From assembly GCA_012269745.1 (NCBI GenBank), contig JAAXJR010000038.1, forward strand, positions 1 through 48,267: DNA of 48,267 nt, in the 5' to 3' direction. The DNA is from Flavobacteriales bacterium. GTDB lineage: Bacteria; Bacteroidota; Bacteroidia; Flavobacteriales; Schleiferiaceae. The translations under genes were made by a program, and so were the position numbers. Below the pieces are notes generated by a model. The model did not search any database. It was not told the origin of the DNA and saw only the letters and a list, made by a program, of their open reading frames with translations. Positions 26,001 through 35,389 of this stretch are shown here, one piece after another (the first letter of the stretch is position 1; every line of letters begins with the position of its first letter).

Positions 26001-28609
26001 GTGCTTACATGATTATATTAATTACGGGGATGTACCTGGGTATTCTATTCTTCATTGCACAATGGGGGAAGAATGCCGGCCGTGCTTTTTTGGAAAAACA
26101 CAGCGCCATTTTCTACGCCATGGGCATCTGTGTGTACGCAACAGCATGGACCTTCTACGGCTCCATCGGTAGAGCTGCGACTCACGGTCTTGACTTTCTA
26201 GCTATTTATTTAGGTCCAATTTTATTCTTACCTGTTTGGTGGACCGTGATGCGCAAGATCATTCGCATCTCAAAGGCACAGCATCTGAATTCATTGGCAG
26301 ATTTCATTACGGCCCGCTACGGTAAAAGCTGGTCTTTGGCATTATTAACTACATTGTTAGTAGTCATGGCAATCACCCCGTATTTGGCTCTTCAAATTAA
26401 GGCGATTAGCTCTAGTGCGAATGTGTTATTAAACGATACGAAGGCGGCACCTATTGACATTGATTTAGCCTCGACCATGTTACTCTTCGTTTTCGCGTTG
26501 TTCTATGGTACTCGGTTCGCCTTTGACCCGAAACAACGCAATGGCCTTATAGCCACCATTGCCTTTGAAAGTAGCGTCAAGGTCATTGCTGCTTTTATTG
26601 GAGGTGCGATCATAGTGTACACCTATTTTGACGGCCCATCTACTATCTACCAAGAAAGCAGTACTGCAGGTTTAAGTAATCTACTTAGTATACAGAGCAG
26701 TTCAGATTGGATGCTCATGCTCATTATTAGTGGGTTTGCCTTCTTCTTGCTTCCGCGCCAATTCCAAATGGCAGTAGTCTCCAACAAACAAGAAAAAGAC
26801 TTGAGAACTGCTGTTTGGCTCGTGCCTTTATTCCTACTATTAATGAACTGGTGGGTAGTACCTATTGCTTTGGGCGGTAATCTTAAACTCCCTGCAGGAA
26901 GCAACCCAGATTACTACTTCTTGGATCTAGCGTTAAACTCAAGTCCTGTGATGGCTGGGCTAGTATTCCTAGGTGGTTTGGCTGCTTCTACATCCATGAT
27001 TATCGTAAGTTCATCGGCGGTAGCTTCCATGGTTAGTAGCAGCATGATTATGCCGCTTTTCCTGAATAACAGATGGGGAAGAAAGGAAAGCATTACCCCG
27101 GTAATCTCGCAGCGCATTGGTCTTTTAATCGTATTCGCACTGGCATTCTCTTATCATGCGGTGATCGTAGAGAAAGAAAGCTTGGTAAGCATCGGGATGA
27201 TTTCTTTTATTGGAATTGCCCAATTGGCCCCTGGATTCCTTGCTGCGCTGTACTGGCGACAGGCTACTTCTAAAGGGGTACTCGCCGGTCTTAGTGTAGG
27301 TTTCTTGTTGTGGTTGACTGCTTTTGGGGTACCCCAATGGCTGGGCAGCCGTTCAGACGAGCTAATACTGTTCAACCTATTTGAACAATGGTCACCATTG
27401 GCCAACATCTCTTTCATTTCACTGGGACTAAATGCACTAGTGATGAGCGGCATCAGCCTCATAGATTCTCCGAGCCGATTAGAGAAAAACCAAGCGGAAA
27501 TCTTCTACAACATCTTGAACATCGAGCCTGTCCTTTACGACAATTCCAACATCACCAATGGAAAAATCACTTTTGAACGATTAGAAAAACTGATGTTCCG
27601 CTATTTGCCAGACGAATTGGTTAGCGAAACGCTTTTCAAGAGGTACACCATCAACAGGATCAAGCCGAAGCCTTTTGAGCCGGTGCCGGCGCATTTGGTG
27701 AGTTACGCGGAACGACTGCTCACCCAGATGATGGGCCCCGCAACAGCTCGAATCGCATTGCACAAAGAGTTCGAAAGCGAAACTATAGATCAGTTTGACA
27801 TTCAAGACATCATCAAGGAAACCCGCGAAACCAAGCAGCTCAACACAGCATTGAAAGAAAAAACTGACCGTTTGGCCAAATTGACCGGTGAACTCACCCG
27901 TGCTAATGAGCAACTGTACTCCATGGGTAAACTAAAGGACGATTTTCTCTACACAGTGACCCACGAGTTGCGCAGTCCTCTTACTGCCATCAGAGCGCAG
28001 ATTGAATTGATGCGGGATGAAGAGGATATGCCCAAAGAAATCCGTGACCAATTCCTTGATGCTACCATCAGCGAATGTGTACGACTAACTTCGCTGATTT
28101 CGAACGTCTTGGATATAGAAAAATTTGAAAGTGGAAACCAGCAACTCAGCTTGAGTAAGGTCGATTTAAGGAACACTTTAGGAACCATCCTTAATACCCA
28201 ACTCCTGGTGGCAGAACAAGAAGGCATTTCCATTGAGATTGATGGACCAGAGCAAGTTTGGACGCTGGCAGATGAAAAGCGCATCACTCAAGTCATTATT
28301 AATCTCTTGAGCAATGCCATTAAATACGCGGACAACGAAGTAAAAGTATGCTTCAAGGAGAACGAGAACAATTGGCTCATTAATGTAGTGGACGATGGAC
28401 CAGGAGTACCTCAAGATGCTGTACCACACCTCTTTAAAAAGTTCTATCAAAGCGACGACCAAACGGTAAAAAAACGCGTCGGAACTGGATTGGGTTTGGC
28501 GATCAGCGAAAACATTATTAAGGCCCACAAAGGCACTATTGCACTAACTAATAACACACCCGAAGGGAACACAACATTCACCTTCACAATATCAAAATAT
28601 GGAAACTAA
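25997..28609 (+). CDS. Histidine kinase with sodium:solute symporter sensor domain
   Basis: The 870-residue protein combines an N-terminal SSSF transporter domain of about 12-13 helices (about 1-485), a linker (about 490-620) with a short coiled coil, and a kinase core. The H box FLYTVTHELRSPLTAIR has His656, followed by the N box QVIINLLSNAIKYAD, G1 VVDDGPGVP and G2 GTGLGLAIS. This architecture is shared with CbrA-like and related kinases, in which the transporter part senses or couples to solute transport. No PAS domain is seen. It overlaps the small membrane gene by 4 bases and the response regulator by 11. A control of acetate/propionate use is inferred from its neighbours. Confidence 0.92.
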   Translation: MSAYMIILITGMYLGILFFIAQWGKNAGRAFLEKHSAIFYAMGICVYATAWTFYGSIGRAATHGLDFLAIYLGPILFLPVWWTVMRKIIRISKAQHLNSLADFITARYGKSWSLALLTTLLVVMAITPYLALQIKAISSSANVLLNDTKAAPIDIDLASTMLLFVFALFYGTRFAFDPKQRNGLIATIAFESSVKVIAAFIGGAIIVYTYFDGPSTIYQESSTAGLSNLLSIQSSSDWMLMLIISGFAFFLLPRQFQMAVVSNKQEKDLRTAVWLVPLFLLLMNWWVVPIALGGNLKLPAGSNPDYYFLDLALNSSPVMAGLVFLGGLAASTSMIIVSSSAVASMVSSSMIMPLFLNNRWGRKESITPVISQRIGLLIVFALAFSYHAVIVEKESLVSIGMISFIGIAQLAPGFLAALYWRQATSKGVLAGLSVGFLLWLTAFGVPQWLGSRSDELILFNLFEQWSPLANISFISLGLNALVMSGISLIDSPSRLEKNQAEIFYNILNIEPVLYDNSNITNGKITFERLEKLMFRYLPDELVSETLFKRYTINRIKPKPFEPVPAHLVSYAERLLTQMMGPATARIALHKEFESETIDQFDIQDIIKETRETKQLNTALKEKTDRLAKLTGELTRANEQLYSMGKLKDDFLYTVTHELRSPLTAIRAQIELMRDEEDMPKEIRDQFLDATISECVRLTSLISNVLDIEKFESGNQQLSLSKVDLRNTLGTILNTQLLVAEQEGISIEIDGPEQVWTLADEKRITQVIINLLSNAIKYADNEVKVCFKENENNWLINVVDDGPGVPQDAVPHLFKKFYQSDDQTVKKRVGTGLGLAISENIIKAHKGTIALTNNTPEGNTTFTFTISKYGN

Positions 28610-28970
28610 GAGAATTTTAATTGTAGACGACGAACCAAACATCGTCATGTCTTTAGAATACCTCATGCGCTCAAAGGGCCTTGAAGTAGGAATTGCAAGA
28701 AGCGGAACCGAAGCGCTTGATCAAATGGAACAAAGCCACTACGATTTGGTCCTATTGGACATCACCATGCCCGATCTGGACGGCTACCACGTGTGTCAAA
28801 CCATCAAGAATCATCCAGTTTGGAAGGATACCCATGTAGTGTTTCTAAGTGCGAAGAGTAAACAGAGCGATATCGAAAAAGGAATGTCCCTTGGCGCCAC
28901 CGATTATATCGTTAAACCATTCTCTACCAAAGACTTAAGCAAAAGAATATTGGAAATACTAGAAACATAA
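28599..28970 (+). CDS. Single-domain response regulator
   Basis: The 123-residue protein is a bare CheY-like receiver: acidic pocket DDE at 10-12, phosphoacceptor Asp54 in LVLLDITMP, Ser84 and Lys106 in YIVKPFS. There is no DNA-binding output domain, so it must act through another protein or as a relay. Its start lies inside the kinase gene (11-base overlap), which makes the two a probable cognate pair. The first DNA-binding candidate nearby is the InsA-like protein at the head of the block. Confidence 0.93.
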   Translation: METKRILIVDDEPNIVMSLEYLMRSKGLEVGIARSGTEALDQMEQSHYDLVLLDITMPDLDGYHVCQTIKNHPVWKDTHVVFLSAKSKQSDIEKGMSLGATDYIVKPFSTKDLSKRILEILET

Positions 28971-28988
28971 TTCAAAAAACGAACCACC

Positions 28989-30893
28989 ATGAATGCCACC
29001 TATCGGAAACAGTTTTTAGAGAGTCGCGACCATCCCGCTGCGTTTTGGATGGAGCAATCCAAGGCTATTAATTGGCTGAAAGAACCTAAAATTGGTCTTG
29101 AAACCAAAGCAAACGGCGCCTCTCGATGGTTCCCTGACGGTGAGCTAAACACATCGGCACTTTGTTTGGATACGCATATTGACAGTGGTCGCGGCTTAGA
29201 GTCCGCCATCATTTATGAAAGCCCTGTAACAGATACCGTGCGCAGCTATACCTACATCGAGGTATTGCGCGAAGTAAATTCCATAGCCAAAGGGATGATA
29301 GATATGGGGCTTCAAAAAGGTGATGCAGCCATCATCTACATGCCCATGATCCCCGAAGCTGTTTTCGCTATGTTGGCATGTGCTCGTCTTGGCGTCATTC
29401 ACAGTGTAGTTTTTGGTGGGTTTGCACCGAAGGAATTGGCTGTTCGTCTTGAGGATGCCAAGCCAAAAATCATCTTTACGGCTGATGCTGGAATTGAGAT
29501 TCAAAAAACCATTCACTACAAACCCATGGTCGATGCTGGCATTGATTTAAGTGCGCATAAACCAGAAAAAGTCGTGGTCTTTGACAGAGGCCTATCGGAC
29601 CAGTGTGAAATGAGGAATTTGGATGTGAAATGGGACCAATTCTGTAAAGACGGTTTCTACATCGCTCCTACCCCTGTGGCTTCTAACGACCCGTTATACA
29701 TTCTATACACCTCTGGTACCACAGGTAATCCTAAGGGAATTGTGCGTGAAAATGGTGGACATGCGGTAGCACTCAAATACAGCATGGAGCACATCTATGG
29801 AGTGAAGCCTGGCGAAGTATACTGGGCAGCAAGTGATATAGGCTGGGTGGTAGGTCACAGCTACATCGTTTATGGTCCTATGATTCAAGGCGCGACTACG
29901 GTGCTCTTTGAGGGCAAACCTATCAAGACTCCAGACGCATCCACTTTTTGGAGAATCATTTCTGAACACAAAGTAGTGACCATGTTCACTGCGCCCACTG
30001 CTATTCGTGCCATCCGCAAGGAGGATCCGAACGGCGATATGATTAAACAATACGACCTAAGTCACTTTAGAACGCAATTCCTCGCTGGGGAGCGTTGCGA
30101 TGCCGATACTCTAGAATGGACCGCCGAAAAATTAGGAGTACCAGTGATTGACCACTGGTGGCAAACTGAAAGCGGCTGGCCTATGCTTGGTCAATGTGTT
30201 GGGTATGGGTCCGATCCGGTGAAACCGGGTTCTGCCAATTTCCCAATACCAGGTTATAACGTGCAGATCATTGACGAGCAGGGCCAGCCCGCGGCGCCAG
30301 GTGAAGAAGGATTGGTTTGCGTGAAATTACCTCTGCCGCCAGGGGCTTTAGCTGACTTGTGGCAGGATACCGAACGCTTTGAGCGCAGCTACCTGAGCCC
30401 CGTACCCGGCTATTATTTCTCAGGCGATGGTGGGTATCGGGACGAGGAAGGCTATGTCTTTATCACAGGTCGTGTAGATGATGTGATCAATGTTGCTGGT
30501 CACCGCCTGAGTACCGCTGAAATGGAGGAAGTGATTGCCGCTAATGAAAATGTGGCTGAATGTGCATGCTTTGGCATACACGACGAGCTAAAAGGACAAG
30601 TACCTATGGCGATGGTGGTGCTGAATCACAACAGTTGTGGTATTGATGAATTGGTGCCAGAACTTAAAGCAGCTATTCGCGCAGATATCGGTGCTATTGC
30701 CGGCATCAAACACATCATTGAAGTCCCGCGGCTGCCTAAAACGCGCTCAGGAAAAATCTTGAGAAAAACCCTTAGAGCTATTGTGGATGGGAATGAATAC
30801 CAAATCCCAAGTACTATAGACGACCCAGCTATCCTCGAAGAAATTGAACAAAAAGTAAAAACACAGATAAACACTAAAACAAAGACGATATGA
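28989..30893 (+). CDS. prpE: Propionyl-CoA synthetase (acyl-CoA synthetase, PrpE/ACSS3-like)
   Basis: The 634-residue AMP-forming ligase activates short acids to acyl-CoA. The P-loop YTSGTTGNPKGIVRENGGH (about 236-254), the HWWQTESGWP core near 388 and the C-terminal PKTRSGKILRK, whose Lys is the usual acylation site, are present. The GIVRENGGHAVAL block and the DWWQ-type region resemble PrpE and ACSS3 rather than Acs, so propionate or a slightly longer acid is the likely substrate. It starts 18 bases after the response regulator and overlaps acs by 4 bases. Confidence 0.85.
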   Translation: MNATYRKQFLESRDHPAAFWMEQSKAINWLKEPKIGLETKANGASRWFPDGELNTSALCLDTHIDSGRGLESAIIYESPVTDTVRSYTYIEVLREVNSIAKGMIDMGLQKGDAAIIYMPMIPEAVFAMLACARLGVIHSVVFGGFAPKELAVRLEDAKPKIIFTADAGIEIQKTIHYKPMVDAGIDLSAHKPEKVVVFDRGLSDQCEMRNLDVKWDQFCKDGFYIAPTPVASNDPLYILYTSGTTGNPKGIVRENGGHAVALKYSMEHIYGVKPGEVYWAASDIGWVVGHSYIVYGPMIQGATTVLFEGKPIKTPDASTFWRIISEHKVVTMFTAPTAIRAIRKEDPNGDMIKQYDLSHFRTQFLAGERCDADTLEWTAEKLGVPVIDHWWQTESGWPMLGQCVGYGSDPVKPGSANFPIPGYNVQIIDEQGQPAAPGEEGLVCVKLPLPPGALADLWQDTERFERSYLSPVPGYYFSGDGGYRDEEGYVFITGRVDDVINVAGHRLSTAEMEEVIAANENVAECACFGIHDELKGQVPMAMVVLNHNSCGIDELVPELKAAIRADIGAIAGIKHIIEVPRLPKTRSGKILRKTLRAIVDGNEYQIPSTIDDPAILEEIEQKVKTQINTKTKTI

Positions 30894-32797
30894 GCTATTA
30901 CAACATCGACAGCTTCGCGAAGTACGAAGACGCTTATAAAGCCTCAGTAGATAACCCAGCTGAATTCTGGGCAGAAATCGCAGGTGAATTCACTTGGCAA
31001 AAGCCGTGGGATAAAACGCTAGAATGGGAGTTCAGCACTCCAAATGTGAAGTGGTTTCAAGGCGGTGTTTTGAACATTACAGAAAACTGTTTGGACCGTC
31101 ATCTCGAAGATAGAGGCGATGATATTGCCTTGATTTGGGAGCCTAATGACCCGAAGGAAAAAGAGGTGCGCATGACCTTCAAGGAATTGCACGCAGAAGT
31201 GTGTCGCTTTGCGAATGTCCTTAAAGCCAAAGGTGTGAAGAAAGGCGACCGTGTTGCGGTGTACATGCCTATGGTACCAGAGCTGACCATTGGGGTGTTG
31301 GCGTGTGCGAGAATTGGTGCAGTACACTCTGTGGTATTCGCAGGATTTTCTTCAAATGCACTTGCTGACCGCATCAACGACAGCCAATGTGTTTGTGTAT
31401 TAACCTCAGACGGAATGTACCGTGGTGCCAAAGCATTACCGGTAAAAACCACTGTGGACGAAGCCTTGAAGAACTGTACCTCAGTGGAGAGCGTGATCGT
31501 AGTGAAGCGCGACGGACGCGAGGTAGAAATGGTAGAAGGCCGTGATCACTGGTATGCTGAGGCAGCGGCTGAAGTGAGCGCAGATTGTGCTCCTGAGCCT
31601 ATGGATGCCGAAGACATGCTCTTCATCCTGTACACTTCTGGATCTACAGGTAAGCCTAAGGGTGTCGTTCACACGTGTGGCGGGTACATGGTTTATGCGG
31701 CCTACAGCTTCCAGAATGTCTTCCAATACGAGCGCGGCGATGTATACTGGTGTACCGCCGATGTGGGTTGGATCACTGGACACAGCTACATTATCTACGG
31801 ACCGCTATTGAACGGGGCGACAACGATGATGTTTGAAGGTGTTCCTACCTTTCCGGATGCTGGTCGTTTCTGGGACGTATGTGATAAATATAAAGTAAAC
31901 CAATTCTACACTGCTCCAACGGCGATACGCGCCTTGATGGCCTGTGGTGACGAGTTCGTTGAGCGTGCAGATTTAAGCTCTCTGAAGGTCATTGGATCTG
32001 TGGGTGAGCCTATTAATGCTGAGGCATGGCACTGGTACGACGAGAAGGTGGGTCATGGAAAATGCCCTATCGTAGATACATGGTGGCAAACTGAGACCGG
32101 AGGTATTATGATCTCCGGTCTAGGTGCACACAGCCCTCAACGCCCGACCTATGCGGGACGTCCACTTCCAGGTATTCAACCGGTACTTTTGGACGGTGAC
32201 GGTAATGAAATCACGGGCGACGGTGTGGAAGGTTACTTGTGTGTAAAACACCCATGGCCTTCTATGTTGCGCACGACTTATGGCGACCACGAGCGTTGTA
32301 AGAATGTATATTTCAGCAATTACGAAGGCTACTATTTCACCGGAGATGGTGCACGCCGCGAGGACGGAATGTTCCGCATTATAGGTCGTGTGGATGATGT
32401 AATCAACGTAAGTGGACACCGATTCGGAACTGCAGAAATTGAAAATGCCATCAACGCCTCATCAGTGGTTACAGAAAGTGCTGTAGTGGGTTACCCACAC
32501 GACATTAAAGGTCAAGGCATCTATGCCTATGTGATCCTTGAAGAAGGTGAGCACAATGCGGACGAGGTTCGTAAATCTATTGTAAGCACTTTGGTTGCTG
32601 AGATCGGACCTATTGCGAAACCGGATGTCATTCAGATTGTTCCAGGTCTGCCAAAGACGCGTTCAGGAAAAATCATGCGTAGAATTTTAAGAAAAGTAGC
32701 AGAAGGTGATACTAGCAATCTTGGCGACACTTCGACATTACTTGATCCAAGTGTTGTCGAAACAATCAAAGCAGACGCTCTAGAGTTAAGAGCATAA
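30890..32797 (+). CDS. acs: Acetyl-CoA synthetase
   Basis: AMP-forming enzyme that turns acetate, ATP and CoA into acetyl-CoA. The 635 residues match Acs. Visible are WFQGGVLNITENCLDRHL, the P-loop YTSGSTGKPKGVVHT near 246-260, the acetate-pocket region DVGWITGHSYIIYGPL, DTWWQTETGG near 400, and PGLPKTRSGKIMRRILRK near 585-602 with the acetylatable Lys. It overlaps prpE by 4 bases, so the two activating enzymes are coupled. The DUF294 gene follows after 10 bases. Confidence 0.95.
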   Translation: MSYYNIDSFAKYEDAYKASVDNPAEFWAEIAGEFTWQKPWDKTLEWEFSTPNVKWFQGGVLNITENCLDRHLEDRGDDIALIWEPNDPKEKEVRMTFKELHAEVCRFANVLKAKGVKKGDRVAVYMPMVPELTIGVLACARIGAVHSVVFAGFSSNALADRINDSQCVCVLTSDGMYRGAKALPVKTTVDEALKNCTSVESVIVVKRDGREVEMVEGRDHWYAEAAAEVSADCAPEPMDAEDMLFILYTSGSTGKPKGVVHTCGGYMVYAAYSFQNVFQYERGDVYWCTADVGWITGHSYIIYGPLLNGATTMMFEGVPTFPDAGRFWDVCDKYKVNQFYTAPTAIRALMACGDEFVERADLSSLKVIGSVGEPINAEAWHWYDEKVGHGKCPIVDTWWQTETGGIMISGLGAHSPQRPTYAGRPLPGIQPVLLDGDGNEITGDGVEGYLCVKHPWPSMLRTTYGDHERCKNVYFSNYEGYYFTGDGARREDGMFRIIGRVDDVINVSGHRFGTAEIENAINASSVVTESAVVGYPHDIKGQGIYAYVILEEGEHNADEVRKSIVSTLVAEIGPIAKPDVIQIVPGLPKTRSGKIMRRILRKVAEGDTSNLGDTSTLLDPSVVETIKADALELRA

Positions 32798-32807
32798 AAT
32801 AACAACT

Positions 32808-34676
32808 ATGGCGCCCGAACACTTCTTACACCAAAGGGTAGCTGAAGAGCTGAGCCATCACCCGCCGTTCTCCGAACTGGCGGGTGATGGCCTTCTTTTG
32901 CTCGCGGAGCACGTGGAGGTAAAATATTTGGGCCCAAAAGAGTGGCTTTTTTCTGAAGGCGATGAGCTCCACGATTTCATCTACTTCGTGAACAAAGGCG
33001 GCGTAGAATTACTGCGCGGTGAGGACATTGTGGACCATGTCGACCCGGGCGAGATGCTGGGGCTGAGAACGTTGTTTGAGAACAGTCATTACAGGGCCAG
33101 TGCCAAGCCCATAGGAAATGGAGATGCACTTTTGTACGCTATTCCTGTAGAATTGGCCAAAAAGGTATTGGTTGAGAATCAGCAGACAAGCCACTTTTTC
33201 CAACTGGACTGGAAGGGCAACAGGGAAGATTTTGTGCCCAGCGGCATTTCACTCCGTAGATTGATGAAGAAGGAAGGCAGCAGCATTGTACTTCCCATTA
33301 CCGAGGAGACTCAGAAACTGGAATGGACAGCCGCAGTGGTAGCTCATGAGGATGCACCACTTCGCAATGTGGTCGAATTAATGAATGAATGGCGCAGCGA
33401 TGCTGTGGTGGTAGTGGACAGGAAAAATTGGCCCCTGGGTATTATCACCGATAAGGACATTCGTCGCAGTCTTATTCGCGAGGATTTCTCTCGAAGTCTA
33501 CCAGTAAGTGCCTACATGAGTTCGCCGGTATTAACCTTTAGCGAAAATTTGAGTTTTTCTGCGGCAGTCGTTGCTATGATGGAACACCGGATTCACCATT
33601 TGGTCATTACGGAAAACGGGACCTCCCAGAGCCCGGTGATGGGAATTATTAGTGATCACGATGTATTACTCGAACAAGCCTTAACGCCGTCCATTATCAC
33701 CAAGAAAATGGGACGGGTGAAAACGCCTGTTGAGCTAGAGCGACTCAACGAACGCATTGAAGTACTCAGGAACAATTACCTCAAAGCGGACGTAAGCATG
33801 GAGGTGGTCTTGAAGATCATGACCCGTTTTTATGAAGGATTGACCTTGGCTGTACTGCGTATTGTGCAGCGGAATATTGGGGCTGCACCGTGTGAATTTA
33901 CCTGGCTTGCCCTTGGCTCTTTGGGGCGCGGGGAACAAGTATTGAGAACGGATCAAGACCATGCTATCGTTTACGAAAAGGCGGAACATGCAGATTACTT
34001 TGGCAAGCTTGCCAGTGGGGTCAGCGATCTACTTGAGAGGGTAGGTTTTGAGCCCGATCACTTTGGCGTGAGTGCTACCTCGAAGCTATGGAGCGGCACC
34101 CCAGAGGTTTGGGAACGCAGATTGCTGAGCTGGGTGCGCGAACCCGTGGAAGATGCCTTACTTCAGCTCAGCATTACCCAGGACGCTCGCGCCATAGCGG
34201 GCAATCCGCAGGTGGCGGCCGCTGCATTTAACAGGTTTTACAAGGCCTTGAACGAGGACAGCGCGACACTGTTGGTTATGGCGAAAGATGCACTGAGAAA
34301 TCCCTCTCCCTTGAATATTTTCAAGCAATTAAAATTGGAGGACGATGGCCAATTCGATTTAAAACTTCGCGCCATATTGCCTTTCATAGATGCCGCAAAA
34401 GTATTGGCGGCCTACGGCGGGAACAGCCACTTAGCGAACACTAGGGACCGCTTAGAGAAAAGTAAGGACGGCTCGAACGACGAATTGATCACGAGTGCCC
34501 AGCACGCCTATGAAATCTTGTTGCAGCTAAGATTAAAGTTCGGATTGAAAGACGGCAGTAGCGGAAGGTATATCAATCCGAAAACGCTCGATCAATTGGA
34601 CCGTCAATTGCTGCGAAATGTGCTGAAAACGCTAGAAGCACTACAGAGCCATATAAAGTTGAAATTCAAGTTATGA
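32808..34676 (+). CDS. cNMP-binding/CBS/DUF294 nucleotidyltransferase-like protein
   Basis: The 622-residue cytoplasmic protein has, in order, a cyclic-nucleotide-binding-like domain (about 20-130), two CBS domains (about 165-290), a GlnD-like nucleotidyltransferase domain (DUF294; LGSLGRGEQVLRTDQDHAIVY near 372-392 keeps the G-S...D-x-D pattern) and a helical C-terminal domain (about 450-600). The layout suggests a sensor of adenine nucleotides that may modify a target protein. Relatives with an exonuclease partner occur next to DUF4212 symporters and acs in other bacteria. It overlaps the exonuclease gene by 4 bases. Target and ligand are unknown. Confidence 0.88.
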   Translation: MAPEHFLHQRVAEELSHHPPFSELAGDGLLLLAEHVEVKYLGPKEWLFSEGDELHDFIYFVNKGGVELLRGEDIVDHVDPGEMLGLRTLFENSHYRASAKPIGNGDALLYAIPVELAKKVLVENQQTSHFFQLDWKGNREDFVPSGISLRRLMKKEGSSIVLPITEETQKLEWTAAVVAHEDAPLRNVVELMNEWRSDAVVVVDRKNWPLGIITDKDIRRSLIREDFSRSLPVSAYMSSPVLTFSENLSFSAAVVAMMEHRIHHLVITENGTSQSPVMGIISDHDVLLEQALTPSIITKKMGRVKTPVELERLNERIEVLRNNYLKADVSMEVVLKIMTRFYEGLTLAVLRIVQRNIGAAPCEFTWLALGSLGRGEQVLRTDQDHAIVYEKAEHADYFGKLASGVSDLLERVGFEPDHFGVSATSKLWSGTPEVWERRLLSWVREPVEDALLQLSITQDARAIAGNPQVAAAAFNRFYKALNEDSATLLVMAKDALRNPSPLNIFKQLKLEDDGQFDLKLRAILPFIDAAKVLAAYGGNSHLANTRDRLEKSKDGSNDELITSAQHAYEILLQLRLKFGLKDGSSGRYINPKTLDQLDRQLLRNVLKTLEALQSHIKLKFKL

Positions 34677-35296
34677 ATTGGCTCTCAGGACTAAAAAAGA
34701 ACGCAAATTTTCGATTTGACCATGGAGATTTCACTGTGCTAGACTGCGAAACCACCGGCTTCGATTTTAAAAAAGACCGTATTCTAAGCATAGGACTGGT
34801 GAAGATGCGCGGGGGACATATTCAGCTAAAATCGTCCATTGAAATTTTCATTAAACAGGAAAACGGCCTGCAAGAAAGCGCCTTCATTCATGGCATTACT
34901 CGCGAGCAACTCGCAAGTGGGCTACAAGAAAAAGAGGCACTCGAGTACTACCTCAATTTCATTGGAAATGACATTCTCGTTGCACATTATTCACTATTTG
35001 ACCGCAATATGTTGGAAGAAGCATTGCGCAGGCAAGGCATGGAAAAACCGGCTAATTCTTGGCTGGACACCATGGACCTCGAGGTCGCTAATTACCCCGA
35101 CCACGAGGGCAATGCCGCTAAACTGAAGTTGGACGCGCTCTTAGAAAAGAAAAATATTTCCGCTATTCGTCGACACACCGCACTGGGAGATGCCTATTCC
35201 ACAGCCTTGCTCTTACAGAAACAGTTGAAAGAATGCGCGGAGAACGGCATGTTCGAATCGAACCAACTGCACGGCCGTAGAAACACTTTGTTATAA
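34673..35296 (+). CDS. 3'-5' exonuclease, DEDDh type (DnaQ-like)
   Basis: The 207-residue protein has the motifs of the DNA polymerase III epsilon family: Exo I VLDCETTGF (Asp/Glu, about 22-30), Exo II AHYSLFDRNML with the central Asp, and Exo III HTALGDAYST with the catalytic His and Asp. It is a stand-alone exonuclease with no polymerase domain. Coupling by a 4-base overlap to the DUF294 gene in an acetate operon is hard to explain by DNA repair; it may act on RNA or a nucleotide signal. It is the last gene of the block, with no clear terminator after it. Confidence 0.87.
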   Translation: MNWLSGLKKNANFRFDHGDFTVLDCETTGFDFKKDRILSIGLVKMRGGHIQLKSSIEIFIKQENGLQESAFIHGITREQLASGLQEKEALEYYLNFIGNDILVAHYSLFDRNMLEEALRRQGMEKPANSWLDTMDLEVANYPDHEGNAAKLKLDALLEKKNISAIRRHTALGDAYSTALLLQKQLKECAENGMFESNQLHGRRNTLL

Positions 35297-35362
35297 ATTT
35301 AACAATCTGTCATTTTTTAGACTAAATACCTGCAATTGCCTGTAAATGCTTGGCAGCAGAGA

Positions 35363-35370
35363 TACTTTTG
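35363..35370 (+). promoter_or_regulatory. -7 promoter box of lysA
   Basis: TACTTTTG is a perfect TAnnTTTG, 19 bases before the lysA ATG. A TTG 24 bases upstream (35336-35338) could serve as a loosely spaced -33 element. It marks the start of a new unit after the acetate operon. Confidence 0.55.
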
Positions 35371-35389
35371 CCCTGTAAAGCACAGCGCA

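Noticed and set aside
30626-30874. Antisense and other short open frames opposite prpE and acs
   Set aside because: They mirror the codon use of the sense genes and have no conserved motif or start context.
28990-32797. Recent tandem duplication of an acyl-CoA synthetase gene
   Set aside because: The two proteins share the family motifs but differ widely elsewhere, PrpE-like versus Acs-like. They are different enzymes, not a recent copy.
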